Origin: Brevundimonas sp.
GTDB lineage: Bacteria > Pseudomonadota > Alphaproteobacteria > Caulobacterales > Caulobacteraceae
Length of the DNA: 64,000 bases
Reading direction: 5' to 3'
Assembly: GCF_029946145.1 (NCBI RefSeq)
Contig: NZ_JAQSDY010000028.1
Location: 1-64,000 of the forward strand
Shown here: positions 44,026-54,773 of the stretch, piece after piece
Layout of the letters: every line of letters starts with the position of its first letter
Numbering within the stretch: the stretch's first letter is position 1
The notes under the pieces: model-generated
What the model was told of the DNA's origin: nothing
Databases searched by the model: none
What the model saw: the letters and a program-made list of their open reading frames with translations, nothing else
Program-made: the position numbers and the translations under genes

Positions 44026-45396
44026 TCAATAGCGGTTTTGCGAGATTCGTTCGACCGCTTCGGTCAATCGCGTCACCGACGTCACCTTGACCCCCTTGTC
44101 CTTGACGGTCAGCGGCGGCGTCAGGGCCTGATTGAAGCCCAGCTTCTGCGCCTCGCGCAGCCGCGCCTCGGCCCGGCCCACGGCCCGGACCTCGCCCGAC
44201 AGGCTGATCTCCCCGAACACGACGCAGCCCTGGGGCAGGGGGGTGTCGGTCGCCGAACTGATCAGCGCCGCCGCCGCCGCCAGATCCGCCGCCGGCTCAT
44301 TGATTCGCAGGCCGCCCGCCACGTTCAGATAGACGTCCTGATCCCCGAACCCGAAGCCACACCGGGCCTCCAGCACCGCCAGCACCATGGCCAGTCGCCC
44401 GGTGTCCCAGCCGACCACGGCCCGGCGCGGCGTGCCATAGGCCGACTTCGACACCAGCGCCTGCATCTCGACCAGCACCGGCCGCGACCCCTCGATGCCC
44501 GCGAACACCGCGGCGCCCGGCGCCCGGTCCCGGCCCTCGCCGAGGAACAGGGCCGACGGATTGGCCACCTCGCGCAGACCCGCGTCGCCCATTTCGAACA
44601 CGCCGATCTCGTCGGTGGCGCCGAAGCGGTTCTTGCCCGCCCTCAGGATGCGGAACGGATAGCCGCGCTCGCCCTCGAAGCTCAGCACCGCGTCGACCAT
44701 GTGCTCGACCACGCGCGGCCCCGCGACCTGGCCGTCCTTGGTGACATGGCCGACCAGCACAACCGCCACCCCCTGCGACTTGGCCAGCCGCACCATCTCG
44801 CCCGCGCAGGCCCGCACCTGGGTCACCGAGCCGGGTCCCGCCTCATGAGCATCGGACCACAGGGTCTGGATCGAATCGACGATGACGATGTCGAATTTCT
44901 CGCGCTTCAGCGTCCCCAGGATGTCCCGCAACGCCGTCGCCGAAGCCAGCTCCACGGGGGCCTTCTCAAGCCCCATCCGCTTCGCCCGCGCCCGGATCTG
45001 CTCGACCGCCTCCTCGCCCGAGATATAGGCCACCCGCCGCCCCGACAGGGCCGCGCGGCCGGCCACGTCCAGCAGCAGGGTCGACTTGCCCACGCCCGGA
45101 TCGCCGCTCAGCAGGATCGCCGAACCCGGCACCACCCCGCCGCCGCAGACCCGGTCGAACTCGGCCACGCCGGTGATGATGCGCGGCGGCTCGGGCGTCT
45201 CGGACTGCAGCCCCTCGAACTGCACCCCCCGTCCGCGCCCGGCCGCGCTCGTGGCCGGCTTCATCGCCCCCGGCGGCGCCGCGCGGCTCTCCTCGACGAT
45301 CGAGTTCCACTGCCCGCACGCCCCGCACTGCCCGGCCCACTTGCCGTGCACCGCCCCGCAGGACTGACAAACATGGATCGCACCGTCTCTGGCCAT
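44026..45396 (-). CDS. radA: DNA repair protein RadA
   Basis: A 456-residue RecA-like ATPase that promotes branch migration in recombination. A four-Cys zinc finger opens the protein (CQSCGAVHGKWAGQCGAC). Walker A is GDPGVGKST, the RadA-specific motif KNRFG is present, and a Lon-protease-like C-terminal domain follows (about 290-450). Full length. It lies in the same direction as cvpA-purF, after the repeat-containing gap. Confidence 0.95.
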   Translation of the reverse strand: MARDGAIHVCQSCGAVHGKWAGQCGACGQWNSIVEESRAAPPGAMKPATSAAGRGRGVQFEGLQSETPEPPRIITGVAEFDRVCGGGVVPGSAILLSGDPGVGKSTLLLDVAGRAALSGRRVAYISGEEAVEQIRARAKRMGLEKAPVELASATALRDILGTLKREKFDIVIVDSIQTLWSDAHEAGPGSVTQVRACAGEMVRLAKSQGVAVVLVGHVTKDGQVAGPRVVEHMVDAVLSFEGERGYPFRILRAGKNRFGATDEIGVFEMGDAGLREVANPSALFLGEGRDRAPGAAVFAGIEGSRPVLVEMQALVSKSAYGTPRRAVVGWDTGRLAMVLAVLEARCGFGFGDQDVYLNVAGGLRINEPAADLAAAAALISSATDTPLPQGCVVFGEISLSGEVRAVGRAEARLREAQKLGFNQALTPPLTVKDKGVKVTSVTRLTEAVERISQNRY

Positions 45397-46047
45397 GCGT
45401 CCGGCTTACAGGAGTCGCACGCGGTCGGGCAGGGGGCTCCCGCTGGGGTACGTCCGAAACTGACGTAGGAGCCGCCCTTCCGTCTCCTCCCCACGCAGTG
45501 GGGAGGGGGACCGCCCGCGCGACTCAGCGCGGGTGGTGGAGGGGGCGACTCGGTGTGAAGGGATCAGCGATCCACGGACCCCCGCCGGCGGCGTCCCCTC
45601 CGTCTCGTCGGCTCCGCCTCCGATCCACCTTCCATCTGCGATGGGGAGGAGACAGCGCCGCCGACGATGAGGACTCTCGCCCCCTCCAACCCGAGACTCT
45701 CGAGACATTTTTCTCGCCCATCCCGCCCCTTCATCCCGGTTCCAATCAACCCCGAAACCGCCTGCGTCCGCTTCTGACGCACGGCCATGCATAATGGTTC
45801 AAATCCCCACGGGGACGGATCTTTGACAGCACCCAGCCTCGCCCGGAGCCGCCTCAGGCCCCGGCGTCCGCTTCCCCGGCGACCCGGTCGTCCAGCCCTT
45901 TTGTCACGACGATTTTTTCTTGTGACGATCGGGACTCCCGCCCCCGGATTCGCCCGCCCGGCGGCGAACTTGCGCTCGCGTACACACGCCTGTTGCTCCC
46001 GCCGCCCCCGCCATGCCAGCTTCACGCCCACAGGGGAGACCATCACC
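45397..46047. other. 651-bp intergenic region between radA and the amidohydrolase gene
   Basis: No gene is supported here. The left half holds GC-rich palindromic repeats (see 45484-45547) and a related CATCTGCGATGGGGAGGAG stretch near 45632-45650. The right half is low-complexity Pro/Arg-type sequence in all frames. A TTGACA hexamer at 45823-45828 could be part of a promoter for the amidohydrolase gene, but no matching -10 element is clear. Confidence 0.6.
45484..45547. repeat. Intergenic palindromic repeat (CTCCCCAC-N-GTGGGGAG type)
   Basis: CTCCCCACGCAGTGGGGAG forms a perfect hairpin, followed by GGGGACCGCCCGCGCGACTC and AGCGCGGGTGGTGGAGGGGG, with a second CCCGCGC/GCGCGGG stem. This two-hairpin layout recurs between genes in Caulobacter-type genomes. 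No coding frame is supported. Confidence 0.65.
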
Positions 46048-47328
46048 ATGCTGCACCGTCTGGCCGCCGCCGCCATCGCACTCACGCTCGGCCTCGCCGC
46101 GCCCGCACAGGCGGACACGCTTGTCGTGACCGCCGCCCGCATGGTCGATGTCGAGCGCGGCCGTTATGTCGACAATCCCGTCGTCGTCGTCACCGACGGC
46201 CGGATCACCGCCGTCGGAACCGCCGTCCCCGCCGGCCTGCCCGCCGACGTCCGCCGCCTCGACCTGCCGGGCCTGACCCTGCTGCCTGGCCTGATCGACA
46301 TGCACGTCCACCTGGCCGGCACCCCCTATGTCTCGGGCTTCAAGGTGCTGGAGTACGCCGACGATTTCGAGACGGTGCTCCAGGTCCCCAACGCCCGCGC
46401 CAATCTGATGGCCGGCTTCACCACGGTGCGGAATCTGGGCGGCCCCGACTTCGCCGACGTCGCCCTGCGTCAGGCCATCGACGCCGGCTTCATAGAGGGG
46501 CCGCGGGTCATCCCCACCGGCGTCTCGTTCGGCGCCACCGGCGGCCACTGCGACCACACCGGCCTGCCGCGCTCCATGGCCCAGGCCAATGACTACAACG
46601 CAGACAGCGTCGACGCGGCCCGTCACAGCGTCCGCGAGGTGCGCAAATACGGCGCCCAGGTGATCAAGGTCTGCGCCACCGGCGGCGTCTTCTCGCGCAA
46701 CACCGAGCCGGGCCAGCAGCAGATGACCCTGGCCGAACTGACCGCTGTCGCCGACGAGGCGCATATGTGGGGCCTCAAGGTCGCGGCCCACGCCCACGGC
46801 GCCTCGGGCATCGCCGACGCCATCCGCGCCGGTATCGACACCATCGAACACGCCTCGCTGATCGACGCCGAGGGCATCCGTCTGGCGGTCCAGCGCGGGA
46901 CCTGGCTGTCGATGGACATCTACAACACCGACTTCACCCAGGCCACCGGCACCGAGTTCGGCGTCACCGAGGACAACCTCCGCAAGGACCGCGAGATCGG
47001 TCAGCTGCAGCGCGACAATTTCCGCGCCGCCCACCGCGCCGGGGCCCGGATGGTGTTCGGCAGCGACGCCGCCATCTATCCCCACGGCCAGAACGCGCGC
47101 CAGTTCGCCGTCATGGTCGAATATGGCATGACCCCGGCCGAGGCGATCCGCGCCGCCACCTGGAACGCCGCCCAGGCCCTCGGCCGTGAAGCCGACGTCG
47201 GCGCCATCGCCGCCGGCCGCTACGGCGATCTGATCGCCGTCTCGGGCGATCCGCTGGCCGATGTGCGGATGCTGGAAACCGTTCCCGTGGTCATCAAGGG
47301 CGGGGCGGTGGTCCGGGACGCGCGCTGA
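46048..47328 (+). CDS. Secreted metal-dependent amidohydrolase (Xaa-Pro/Xaa-Arg dipeptidase-like)
   Basis: A 426-residue amidohydrolase with a signal peptide (MLHRLAAAAIALTLGLAAP, cleavage near AQA-D). The metal site is visible: DMHVHL, the carboxylated Lys candidate in QVIKVCATGG, KVAAHAHGASG, DTIEHASL and MVFGSDAAIYP. The sequence is close to the imidazolonepropionase-related dipeptidases, of which Caulobacter has studied examples acting on Xaa-Arg/Lys dipeptides. The substrate here is not proven. The start at 46048 is set by the signal peptide; a long in-frame extension upstream is unlikely to be translated. Confidence 0.85.
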   Translation: MLHRLAAAAIALTLGLAAPAQADTLVVTAARMVDVERGRYVDNPVVVVTDGRITAVGTAVPAGLPADVRRLDLPGLTLLPGLIDMHVHLAGTPYVSGFKVLEYADDFETVLQVPNARANLMAGFTTVRNLGGPDFADVALRQAIDAGFIEGPRVIPTGVSFGATGGHCDHTGLPRSMAQANDYNADSVDAARHSVREVRKYGAQVIKVCATGGVFSRNTEPGQQQMTLAELTAVADEAHMWGLKVAAHAHGASGIADAIRAGIDTIEHASLIDAEGIRLAVQRGTWLSMDIYNTDFTQATGTEFGVTEDNLRKDREIGQLQRDNFRAAHRAGARMVFGSDAAIYPHGQNARQFAVMVEYGMTPAEAIRAATWNAAQALGREADVGAIAAGRYGDLIAVSGDPLADVRMLETVPVVIKGGAVVRDAR

Positions 47329-47331
47329 CCC

Positions 47332-48366
47332 TCAAACGTGGACGCGCGGAACCCGCGCGGTGACCGAGGTCAGCAGCTCATAGGCGATCGTCCTCGCCGC
47401 GCCCGCCGCGTCGTCCAGCATCCGGCTCGCGCCGAACAGCTCGACCCGGTCGCCGACGGCGACATCCAGCCCGGTGACGTCGACGGCGCAGACATCCATC
47501 GACACCCGCCCCACGATCGGCCGCAGCTGACCCGCGACGGAAACCAGTCCCTTCGGACTGTAGGCCCGCAGCACGCCGTCGGCGTAACCCGCGGCGCAGG
47601 TCGCGATCCGCGTCGGCCGGCTCGCGACGAAGCCGCGCGAATAGCCGACGCTCTCGCCCGCCGGGACCTCGCGCACCTGCAACACCTCGGCGGACAGGGT
47701 CGCCACGGGCCGGATGCGATCGTCGGGCCGTCCCTCCGGCCCGCCGCCGTACAGGCAGATGCCAGGCCGCAAGGCGTCGAAGGCATAGTCCGGCCCCAGA
47801 AAGGCCCCGCCGGAATTCGCGAACGATCGCACCGTCGCCGGATACCGGGTCGCCGCCGCCGCGAAGGCGTCCCGCTGCCGCGCGTTCATGGGCTCGGCCG
47901 GATCGTCGGCGCAGGCCAGATGGCTCAGCACCAGATCCAGCCCCTCGAAAGGCTCCGGCGCATCCTCGACGCGGAACCCCAGCCGGTTCATCCCGGTGTC
48001 GATCTGCAGGCCGCAGGGCCCGCCTCCAGCGTCCCGCCATTCGGCCAGTTGCGCCCCGGTGTTCAGCACCGGCTTCAGCTCCGCAGCCCGCAACCGCGGC
48101 GCCCGTCCGGTCAGGCATCCATCCAGCACATAGATCGCGACGTCGGCGCCCAGCGCCGCGCGCAGCCGCTCGCCCTCGCCGGTGCGGGCCACGAAGAAGG
48201 TCCGCGCGCCCTCGGCCATCAGCCGCTTTGCGCACGCGGCGGCGCCCAGTCCATAGCTGTCGGCCTTGACCACCGGATGCACGGGCGCGCCGCCGGCCGC
48301 TTCCAGCGTGTGGAAGTTCGCGGCGAGCGCGTTCAGGTCGATGGTCAGCGTGGCCGGTGCGGGCAT
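47332..48366 (-). CDS. alr: Alanine racemase
   Basis: A 344-residue fold-type III PLP racemase producing D-alanine for the cell wall. The PLP lysine is in VHPVVKADSYGLGA, and the second catalytic base Tyr in ESVGYSRGF. GRVSMDVCAVDVTG follows near the C-terminus. Length is at the short end of the family (about 350-370). It converges on the amidohydrolase gene with 3 bp between. Confidence 0.93.
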   Translation of the reverse strand: MPAPATLTIDLNALAANFHTLEAAGGAPVHPVVKADSYGLGAAACAKRLMAEGARTFFVARTGEGERLRAALGADVAIYVLDGCLTGRAPRLRAAELKPVLNTGAQLAEWRDAGGGPCGLQIDTGMNRLGFRVEDAPEPFEGLDLVLSHLACADDPAEPMNARQRDAFAAAATRYPATVRSFANSGGAFLGPDYAFDALRPGICLYGGGPEGRPDDRIRPVATLSAEVLQVREVPAGESVGYSRGFVASRPTRIATCAAGYADGVLRAYSPKGLVSVAGQLRPIVGRVSMDVCAVDVTGLDVAVGDRVELFGASRMLDDAAGAARTIAYELLTSVTARVPRVHV

Positions 48367-48411
48367 TCCGCCATCTATGGCGACCCGCTTGTGCGATGCA
48401 ACACGCGCAGC

Positions 48412-49494
<1,083 letters not shown>

Positions 49495-49595
49495 ATGTTT
49501 CCTGCCCGCAGCTTCTTGCTTTGCGGTCACCGTAAACGGTTACAGGCAACGCGCAATCTTCCCGAACGACCGCGTAAGCCGGCCAATCGCTCAGA

Positions 49596-50192
49596 TCATC
49601 TCGCGCGAACGGTGTGCCAGCTGTGTCGGGACTGGATGGCGGCCCGCTCCTCAGGGCTTATCGGCGTGACCGGTTCTCCCTCCAGCACCGAGTTCTCCCG
49701 CATCAATTCCTCGAAGCCCGGCTTCGAGAAGATGAAGGCGATTCCCAGCGGCTCGGACCCGGTATTCATCAGGCCGATCCTTACGTTGCGCGGGATATAG
49801 ACGGTGCCGCCCGCGCTGACCGTCGCCTCGCGATCACCCAGCGTCACCCGGCCGCTTCCCTTGTGAACGAAGATGATCTCGTCGGCGATCAGGTGGCTGT
49901 GGGCGGGGATTTCCTGGCCCGGCCCGAGTTCCTCGTATCCCATCACGAGGTCGGAGGATTCGCCATTGCGGCGGTCGACCTTGATGATGAACGGATCGGG
50001 CAATCCCGGCTCCCCCGCGGCCTTGGGTCGTCGCACCCGCCGCTCGCCTTCACCGGCCTGGAGGATCAGCCCCTGGAGCGGGGCGCCCACGGCCTCGGCC
50101 GGGGGACGCGGAACCATTCCCGATGGAGAACACGACCAAACCGCCAGCATCGCCAGGCAGGCGACCCCGATCCTTGCGCCACGGCGATGCAT
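49596..50192 (-). CDS. Cupin-domain lipoprotein
   Basis: A 198-residue protein with a lipoprotein signal (IGVACLAMLAVWSC, lipobox near residue 21). A cupin beta-barrel follows at about 80-160: IPAHSHLIADEIIFVHKGSGRVTLGD gives the first metal motif (HSH, E), and the second motif is partly degenerate (VYIPRNVRIGLMNTGSEPL lacks the usual His). Probably periplasmic or outer membrane. Function unknown. Confidence 0.78.
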   Translation of the reverse strand: MHRRGARIGVACLAMLAVWSCSPSGMVPRPPAEAVGAPLQGLILQAGEGERRVRRPKAAGEPGLPDPFIIKVDRRNGESSDLVMGYEELGPGQEIPAHSHLIADEIIFVHKGSGRVTLGDREATVSAGGTVYIPRNVRIGLMNTGSEPLGIAFIFSKPGFEELMRENSVLEGEPVTPISPEERAAIQSRHSWHTVRAR

Positions 50193-50319
50193 CTGGAACC
50201 CCCCAGGGAGGCGACGAGCCGGTTCGGCGCGGCGCCCTCCCGAACCGGGACCATATGCCGGTCCGACGTCCTGGCAACCCCGATGGGCCGATTCAAGCCG
50301 AGGCGGGCGACCGTTGTCG

Positions 50320-52539
50320 CTAGCGGGGCGTCTTGCCCTTGTACGGCGCCCTGGCCTCAGCGGGCTTGCCGCGCGCGTCCTTGGCCGCCCACGGACGGTC
50401 GCCGCCCTTGGGCTTGCCCTTCCACGGCTTGTCGCCGGCGGCGGCCGGAGCGGCCTCGGCGTCGGAGCGCGGGGTCCAGGGCGTCTTGCCCTCGACCGGG
50501 GGCTTCTTCACCCACGGCTTCTTGCCCTCGGGCGTCGGATCGTTCGGGGTGCGCTTGACCCAGGGCTTCTTGCCTTCGGCGGCGGGCGCGGCGGCGTCCT
50601 CGCGCTTCACCCACGGCTTCTTCTCAGCCTGCGGACGGTCCTCGCGGGCCTTCCAGGCGGGCTTTTCGCCGGTCTCCTCGCGCTTGACCCAGGGCTTCTT
50701 GCCTTCAGCCGCCGGCGCTGTGTCGTCGCGTTTGACCCAAGGCTTCTTGGCGCCCTCGGGCCGGTCCTCGCGCGGCTTCCAGGCCGGCTTGTCGCTACCT
50801 TCCTCGCGCTTGGTCCACGGCTTGCGCTCGGGACGGTCGCCGGTCGGACGGTCGCCCGCGGGCTTCTTGTCCCAGCGGCTGACGGGCTTCTCCGACGGGC
50901 CGGGAGCCACGGCGGGATCGATCTTGACGCCTTCCTCGAGGCCCAGGGCGATGGCGGCCTCGAACTTGGCCTTCATCTCCTGGGTGATCTCGAACTTGGT
51001 CTCGCGCTCGAAGATCTTGATCGAACCGATGTCGCGCTTGGTCACATGGCCCAGCCGGCAGATGGTCGGCATCAGCCATTTCGGATCGGCGTTCTTGTCG
51101 CGGCCGATGTTGATCCGGTACCAGGTCATGTCGCCGCCGCGGGCGAAGTCCGTGTACGGAACGTCGGGCTGGCCCTTGTCGTTCTTGCCGGTGGCCTGCT
51201 GGCGCTTCATCCGTTCGTCGTCGAAGACGTCTTCCGGCGCCGGCAGCTTCTGCTGGTACAGGCGGATCAGGGCGGCCGCGACCTGTTCCGGCGTGCTGGT
51301 CTCCAGCAGCTTCCGGCCCAGGGCCAGAACCTCCTCATCCTCGACCGGGGCGGTCAGGACGGGATCGGCCAGCATGCGTTTGCGGTCGTTCTCGAGGATC
51401 ATCTCGGCCGAGGGCGGGCCCGACCATTCGGCGTTGATCGAGGCCGATTGCAGCATCAGCTCGACCTTGCGGCGGCGCGTATAGCTGACCAGCAGGACCG
51501 AGACGCCCTTCTTGCCGGCGCGGCCGGTGCGGCCCGAACGGTGCAGCAGGCCGGCCTTGTTGACCGGGATCTCCGCATGGATGACCAGACCCAGATCGGG
51601 CAGGTCCAGACCGCGCGCGGCGACGTCGGTGGCCACGCACACCCGTGCATGGCCATCCCGAAGCGCCTGCAGCGCTTCCGAGCGCTGGCTCTGGGTCAGT
51701 TCGCCCGACAGGCCGACCACCGAGAAGCCCCGTTCGCGCAGGCTCGAGGTCAGATGCTTCACTCGCTCGCGGGTGTTGGCGAACACCAGGGCGCCGGGCG
51801 CCTCGAAATAGCGAAGCACGTTGACGACGGCCAGTTCGACCTCGTTCGGGGCCACGCGGATGGCCTTGTATTCGATATCGGCGTGCGAGGCGTTGCCGGC
51901 GACCGTGTCGATCCGCAGCGCGTTCTTCTGATAGGTCTTGGCCAGTTGCACGATGTCGCGGGCCAGGGTCGCCGAGAACAGCAGGGTCCGACGCTCGGCC
52001 GGGGCGGCGTCGAGGATGAAGGTCAGGTCTTCCTGGAAGCCCATGTCCAGCATCTCGTCGGCCTCATCCAGCACCACGGCCTTCAGGGTCGACAGGTCCA
52101 GCGAGCCGCGCTCGACGTGATCGCGCAGACGGCCCGGCGTGCCGACGACGATGTGGCAGCCGCGGTTCAGCGCCTGGCGCTCGACCTTGGGGTCCATGCC
52201 GCCGACGCAGGAGACGATGCGGGCCCCGGTCTGGGCGTACAGCCACTGCAGTTCGTTCGAGACCTGCAGGGCCAGCTCGCGGGTCGGGGCGATGACCAGA
52301 GCCACCGGCGCGCCGAACTCGGCGAATTTCTCGGCCTCGCCCAGCAGGGTGGGAGCCAGGGCCAGACCGAAGGCGACGGTCTTGCCCGAACCGGTCTGGG
52401 CCGAGACCAGCAGGTCGCGGCCCGAGCCGTCCTCATTCGGTCCGGCGTCCAGAACGGCGGACTGGACCGGCGTCGGCTCGGCATAGCCGCGTTCGGAAAG
52501 GGCGCGATCGAGCGCGGGATGACTGGCGGGGAAAGGCAT
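50320..52539 (-). CDS. DEAD-box RNA helicase (DeaD/DbpA type) with repetitive basic tail
   Basis: A 739-residue RNA helicase from the ATG at 52539. Motifs: Q motif YAEPTPVQSAVL, I AQTGSGKT, Ia PTRELALQV, II VLDEADEMLDMG, III SAT, and VI HRSGRTGRAGKKG. A DbpA-like RNA-binding fold follows (about 470-560; WYRINIGRDKNADPKWLMPTI). The last 170 residues repeat a KKPWVKRE-like unit about six times with acidic/Pro spacers. It is divergent from the caspase-like gene. Likely roles are ribosome assembly or cold adaptation. Confidence 0.9.
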   Translation of the reverse strand: MPFPASHPALDRALSERGYAEPTPVQSAVLDAGPNEDGSGRDLLVSAQTGSGKTVAFGLALAPTLLGEAEKFAEFGAPVALVIAPTRELALQVSNELQWLYAQTGARIVSCVGGMDPKVERQALNRGCHIVVGTPGRLRDHVERGSLDLSTLKAVVLDEADEMLDMGFQEDLTFILDAAPAERRTLLFSATLARDIVQLAKTYQKNALRIDTVAGNASHADIEYKAIRVAPNEVELAVVNVLRYFEAPGALVFANTRERVKHLTSSLRERGFSVVGLSGELTQSQRSEALQALRDGHARVCVATDVAARGLDLPDLGLVIHAEIPVNKAGLLHRSGRTGRAGKKGVSVLLVSYTRRRKVELMLQSASINAEWSGPPSAEMILENDRKRMLADPVLTAPVEDEEVLALGRKLLETSTPEQVAAALIRLYQQKLPAPEDVFDDERMKRQQATGKNDKGQPDVPYTDFARGGDMTWYRINIGRDKNADPKWLMPTICRLGHVTKRDIGSIKIFERETKFEITQEMKAKFEAAIALGLEEGVKIDPAVAPGPSEKPVSRWDKKPAGDRPTGDRPERKPWTKREEGSDKPAWKPREDRPEGAKKPWVKRDDTAPAAEGKKPWVKREETGEKPAWKAREDRPQAEKKPWVKREDAAAPAAEGKKPWVKRTPNDPTPEGKKPWVKKPPVEGKTPWTPRSDAEAAPAAAGDKPWKGKPKGGDRPWAAKDARGKPAEARAPYKGKTPR

Positions 52540-52723
52540 GGGCAGTCCGTAAGGCGCCAACGCGGCGCGCGCCAGTCTCGCCCCGGGGAAGGGGCGACCG
52601 GCGAAGGGCGGGGTGTTTGCGCCCGGAACAAGGCCGAAGGGTGGCCCTGCTGATTTCAGGCCCCGACGAATGACCGCTGACAGACCGTCGTTTCGCGGGC
52701 AGAGTGGGGTTTCGGGGGACCAC

Positions 52724-54748
52724 ATGCTGAAGACCATACTCGCCGCCACCACCGCGCTGACGCTCGTCTCGATGGCCGGAGCCGCCTGCGCGCAGCAGTT
52801 GACCCCGCCGCAGAGGCCGGTCGGGAGCCGGCAGGCCGCGCAACAGACGACGGCTCCGGACGCACAGGGCGCGGGCTCCCTGACCAGCGGGCGGCCCGTT
52901 CGCGGTCAATTGGCGCGGGGCGACGACACCCTGCAGAGCGGCGAATACGCCGACGAATTCACATTCCCGGTCCGGCGCGGCCAGACCTATGAGCTGACGC
53001 TCTCATCCTCGGCCTTCGATCCCTATCTGCTCGTGCGCGGTCCCGGCGGCCTCAGCGAGGACAATGACGACGATCCGGGCGCGCGCGGTTCGCACGACAG
53101 CCGGCTGCGCTTCACCGCCCCGGCCGACGGCGACGTCGAGGTGTCGGCGACCAGCTATGAACCCGGCGAGACGGGAGCCTACACCCTGACCCTGGGCGGA
53201 GCGGCTACGAGACCCGGCGGATCCCCGGCCGCGGTGGCCGCTTCGGACGGTGCGATTCGCCTCGGCCAGACCCTGGACGGGCGACTGGGAGCCGGGGACC
53301 GTCAGCTGGAGGGCGGCGAGTACATCAACAGCTATGTGTTGCGGGGGCGACGCGGACAGACCCTAGACCTCCGTCTGACCTCAACGGCCTTCGATCCCTA
53401 TGTCGCCATCAGCGGCCCCGGCGATTTCTCGGCCTTCAACGACGACGATCCGGCGGTGGCCGACGGGCGCAACAGTCGGCTGGTCGTCACCCTGCCGGCC
53501 GACGGCGACTACCGCATCACCGCAACCAGCTACGCCTCGGGCGAGCAGGGCGGATACCGTCTGGCGGTGCTGGACGGCACGGGGGCCGCAATCCCCGCTC
53601 CGCCGCCGGTGCGTCCGTCCGAGCGCGCTTCGGCCAACGGCGAGATCACCCTCGGCCAAGCGGTCAGCGGTTCGCTGGACGCCGGCGACGACACCCTCGA
53701 TTCGGGCGAATACGTCGACCATTTCCGCTTCACCGGCCAGCGCGGCCAGCGGGTGGCGGTGGAGCTGACGTCCTCGGCCTTCGACGCCTACACCATCCTG
53801 ACCACCCCGTCGGGGGACCAGCAGGAGAACGACGACGCCCGCGACGGCGGCCACGACAGTCGGCTCGACACCGTACTGGCCGAGGACGGCGAATACGAGG
53901 TCATGGTCACGTCCTACGCCCCCGGCGAGACCGGCTCATATCGCTTCAGCGTCAGCCCCAGCCTCGGCTCGCCGCGGCAGGCCTCGGTGCAGGGCGGGGC
54001 GCGAGTGTTCGCGGTCATGGTCGGGGTGTCCGACTACGGCGGGGCTCAAAGTCCCCTCGATTTCACCGACGAGGACGCCCGCAAGCTGGCCGAGACCCTG
54101 CGCGCGGATGGCTCGCTGAACGACGCCAGCGTGGTGCTGACCAACGCCGAGGCCACGGTCGCCGGCGTGCGCCGCGCCTTCGCCCGGGTCGCGGCCCAGG
54201 CGGGGCCGCAGGACACCTTCATGTTCTTCTTCTCGGGCCACGGCGACCAGTCCGATGCGCAGGTCAGCGGGCTGGAGCCGGATGGCAAGTCCGAGTCCAT
54301 CGTGCTGCGCGACGGCGAGATCAGCGATGGCGAAATGGCCGGACTGTTCGGCACATTGCGCACGCGACTGTCGCTGCTGGTGATAGACTCCTGCTTCTCG
54401 GGCGGCTTCGCGCGCAACGTCGTGGACCGGCCGGGGGTGATGGGACTGTTCAGCTCGGAGGAGGATCTGACCAGCGCCGTGGCCGACAAATTCCAGGCCG
54501 GGGGCTATCTGTCCCACTTCCTGCGCGCGGGCATGGGCGGCGAGGCCGACGGAGACGGCGACCGGCTGGTGACCGCCGGTGAGCTGTCAACCTATCTGCG
54601 TCGCCAGTTCCGGGATCAGGTCGAGAACGTCGAATCCGAAACCCAGGACGGCCAGCGCAACTATCAGAACCTCGTCGTCGACCGGGGCGGGGTGCAGGTC
54701 GACGATGTGATCGTCCGGCTGCCCGCGACGGCGGCGGGCGGGCAGTGA
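52724..54748 (+). CDS. Secreted caspase-fold (C14) protein with three PPC domains
   Basis: A 674-residue exported protein with a signal peptide (MLKTILAATTALTLVSMAGA, cleavage near ACA-QQ). Three PPC-like beta domains follow in tandem (about 50-165, 175-290 and 305-420). Each has a GDDTLQSGEYADEF-like start, an SSAFDPYLLVRGP-like core and a SYEPGETGAYTLT-like end. The C-terminal part (about 430-674) is a caspase/peptidase C14 fold: FAVMVGVSDYGG, the catalytic His in FFFSGHGDQSD, and the catalytic Cys in VIDSCFSGGFARN. Bacterial orthocaspases cleave after Arg/Lys. It is the last chromosomal gene before the integrated element. Confidence 0.88.
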   Translation: MLKTILAATTALTLVSMAGAACAQQLTPPQRPVGSRQAAQQTTAPDAQGAGSLTSGRPVRGQLARGDDTLQSGEYADEFTFPVRRGQTYELTLSSSAFDPYLLVRGPGGLSEDNDDDPGARGSHDSRLRFTAPADGDVEVSATSYEPGETGAYTLTLGGAATRPGGSPAAVAASDGAIRLGQTLDGRLGAGDRQLEGGEYINSYVLRGRRGQTLDLRLTSTAFDPYVAISGPGDFSAFNDDDPAVADGRNSRLVVTLPADGDYRITATSYASGEQGGYRLAVLDGTGAAIPAPPPVRPSERASANGEITLGQAVSGSLDAGDDTLDSGEYVDHFRFTGQRGQRVAVELTSSAFDAYTILTTPSGDQQENDDARDGGHDSRLDTVLAEDGEYEVMVTSYAPGETGSYRFSVSPSLGSPRQASVQGGARVFAVMVGVSDYGGAQSPLDFTDEDARKLAETLRADGSLNDASVVLTNAEATVAGVRRAFARVAAQAGPQDTFMFFFSGHGDQSDAQVSGLEPDGKSESIVLRDGEISDGEMAGLFGTLRTRLSLLVIDSCFSGGFARNVVDRPGVMGLFSSEEDLTSAVADKFQAGGYLSHFLRAGMGGEADGDGDRLVTAGELSTYLRRQFRDQVENVESETQDGQRNYQNLVVDRGGVQVDDVIVRLPATAAGGQ

Positions 54749-54773
54749 CCGGCGTTGAGCCGAGAGGGAGAAA

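Noticed and set aside
45786..45835. GGTTCAAATCCCC, resembling a tRNA T-loop
   Set aside because: The flanking bases do not form a T stem (AATGG against CCCCA), and there is no acceptor or anticodon arm.
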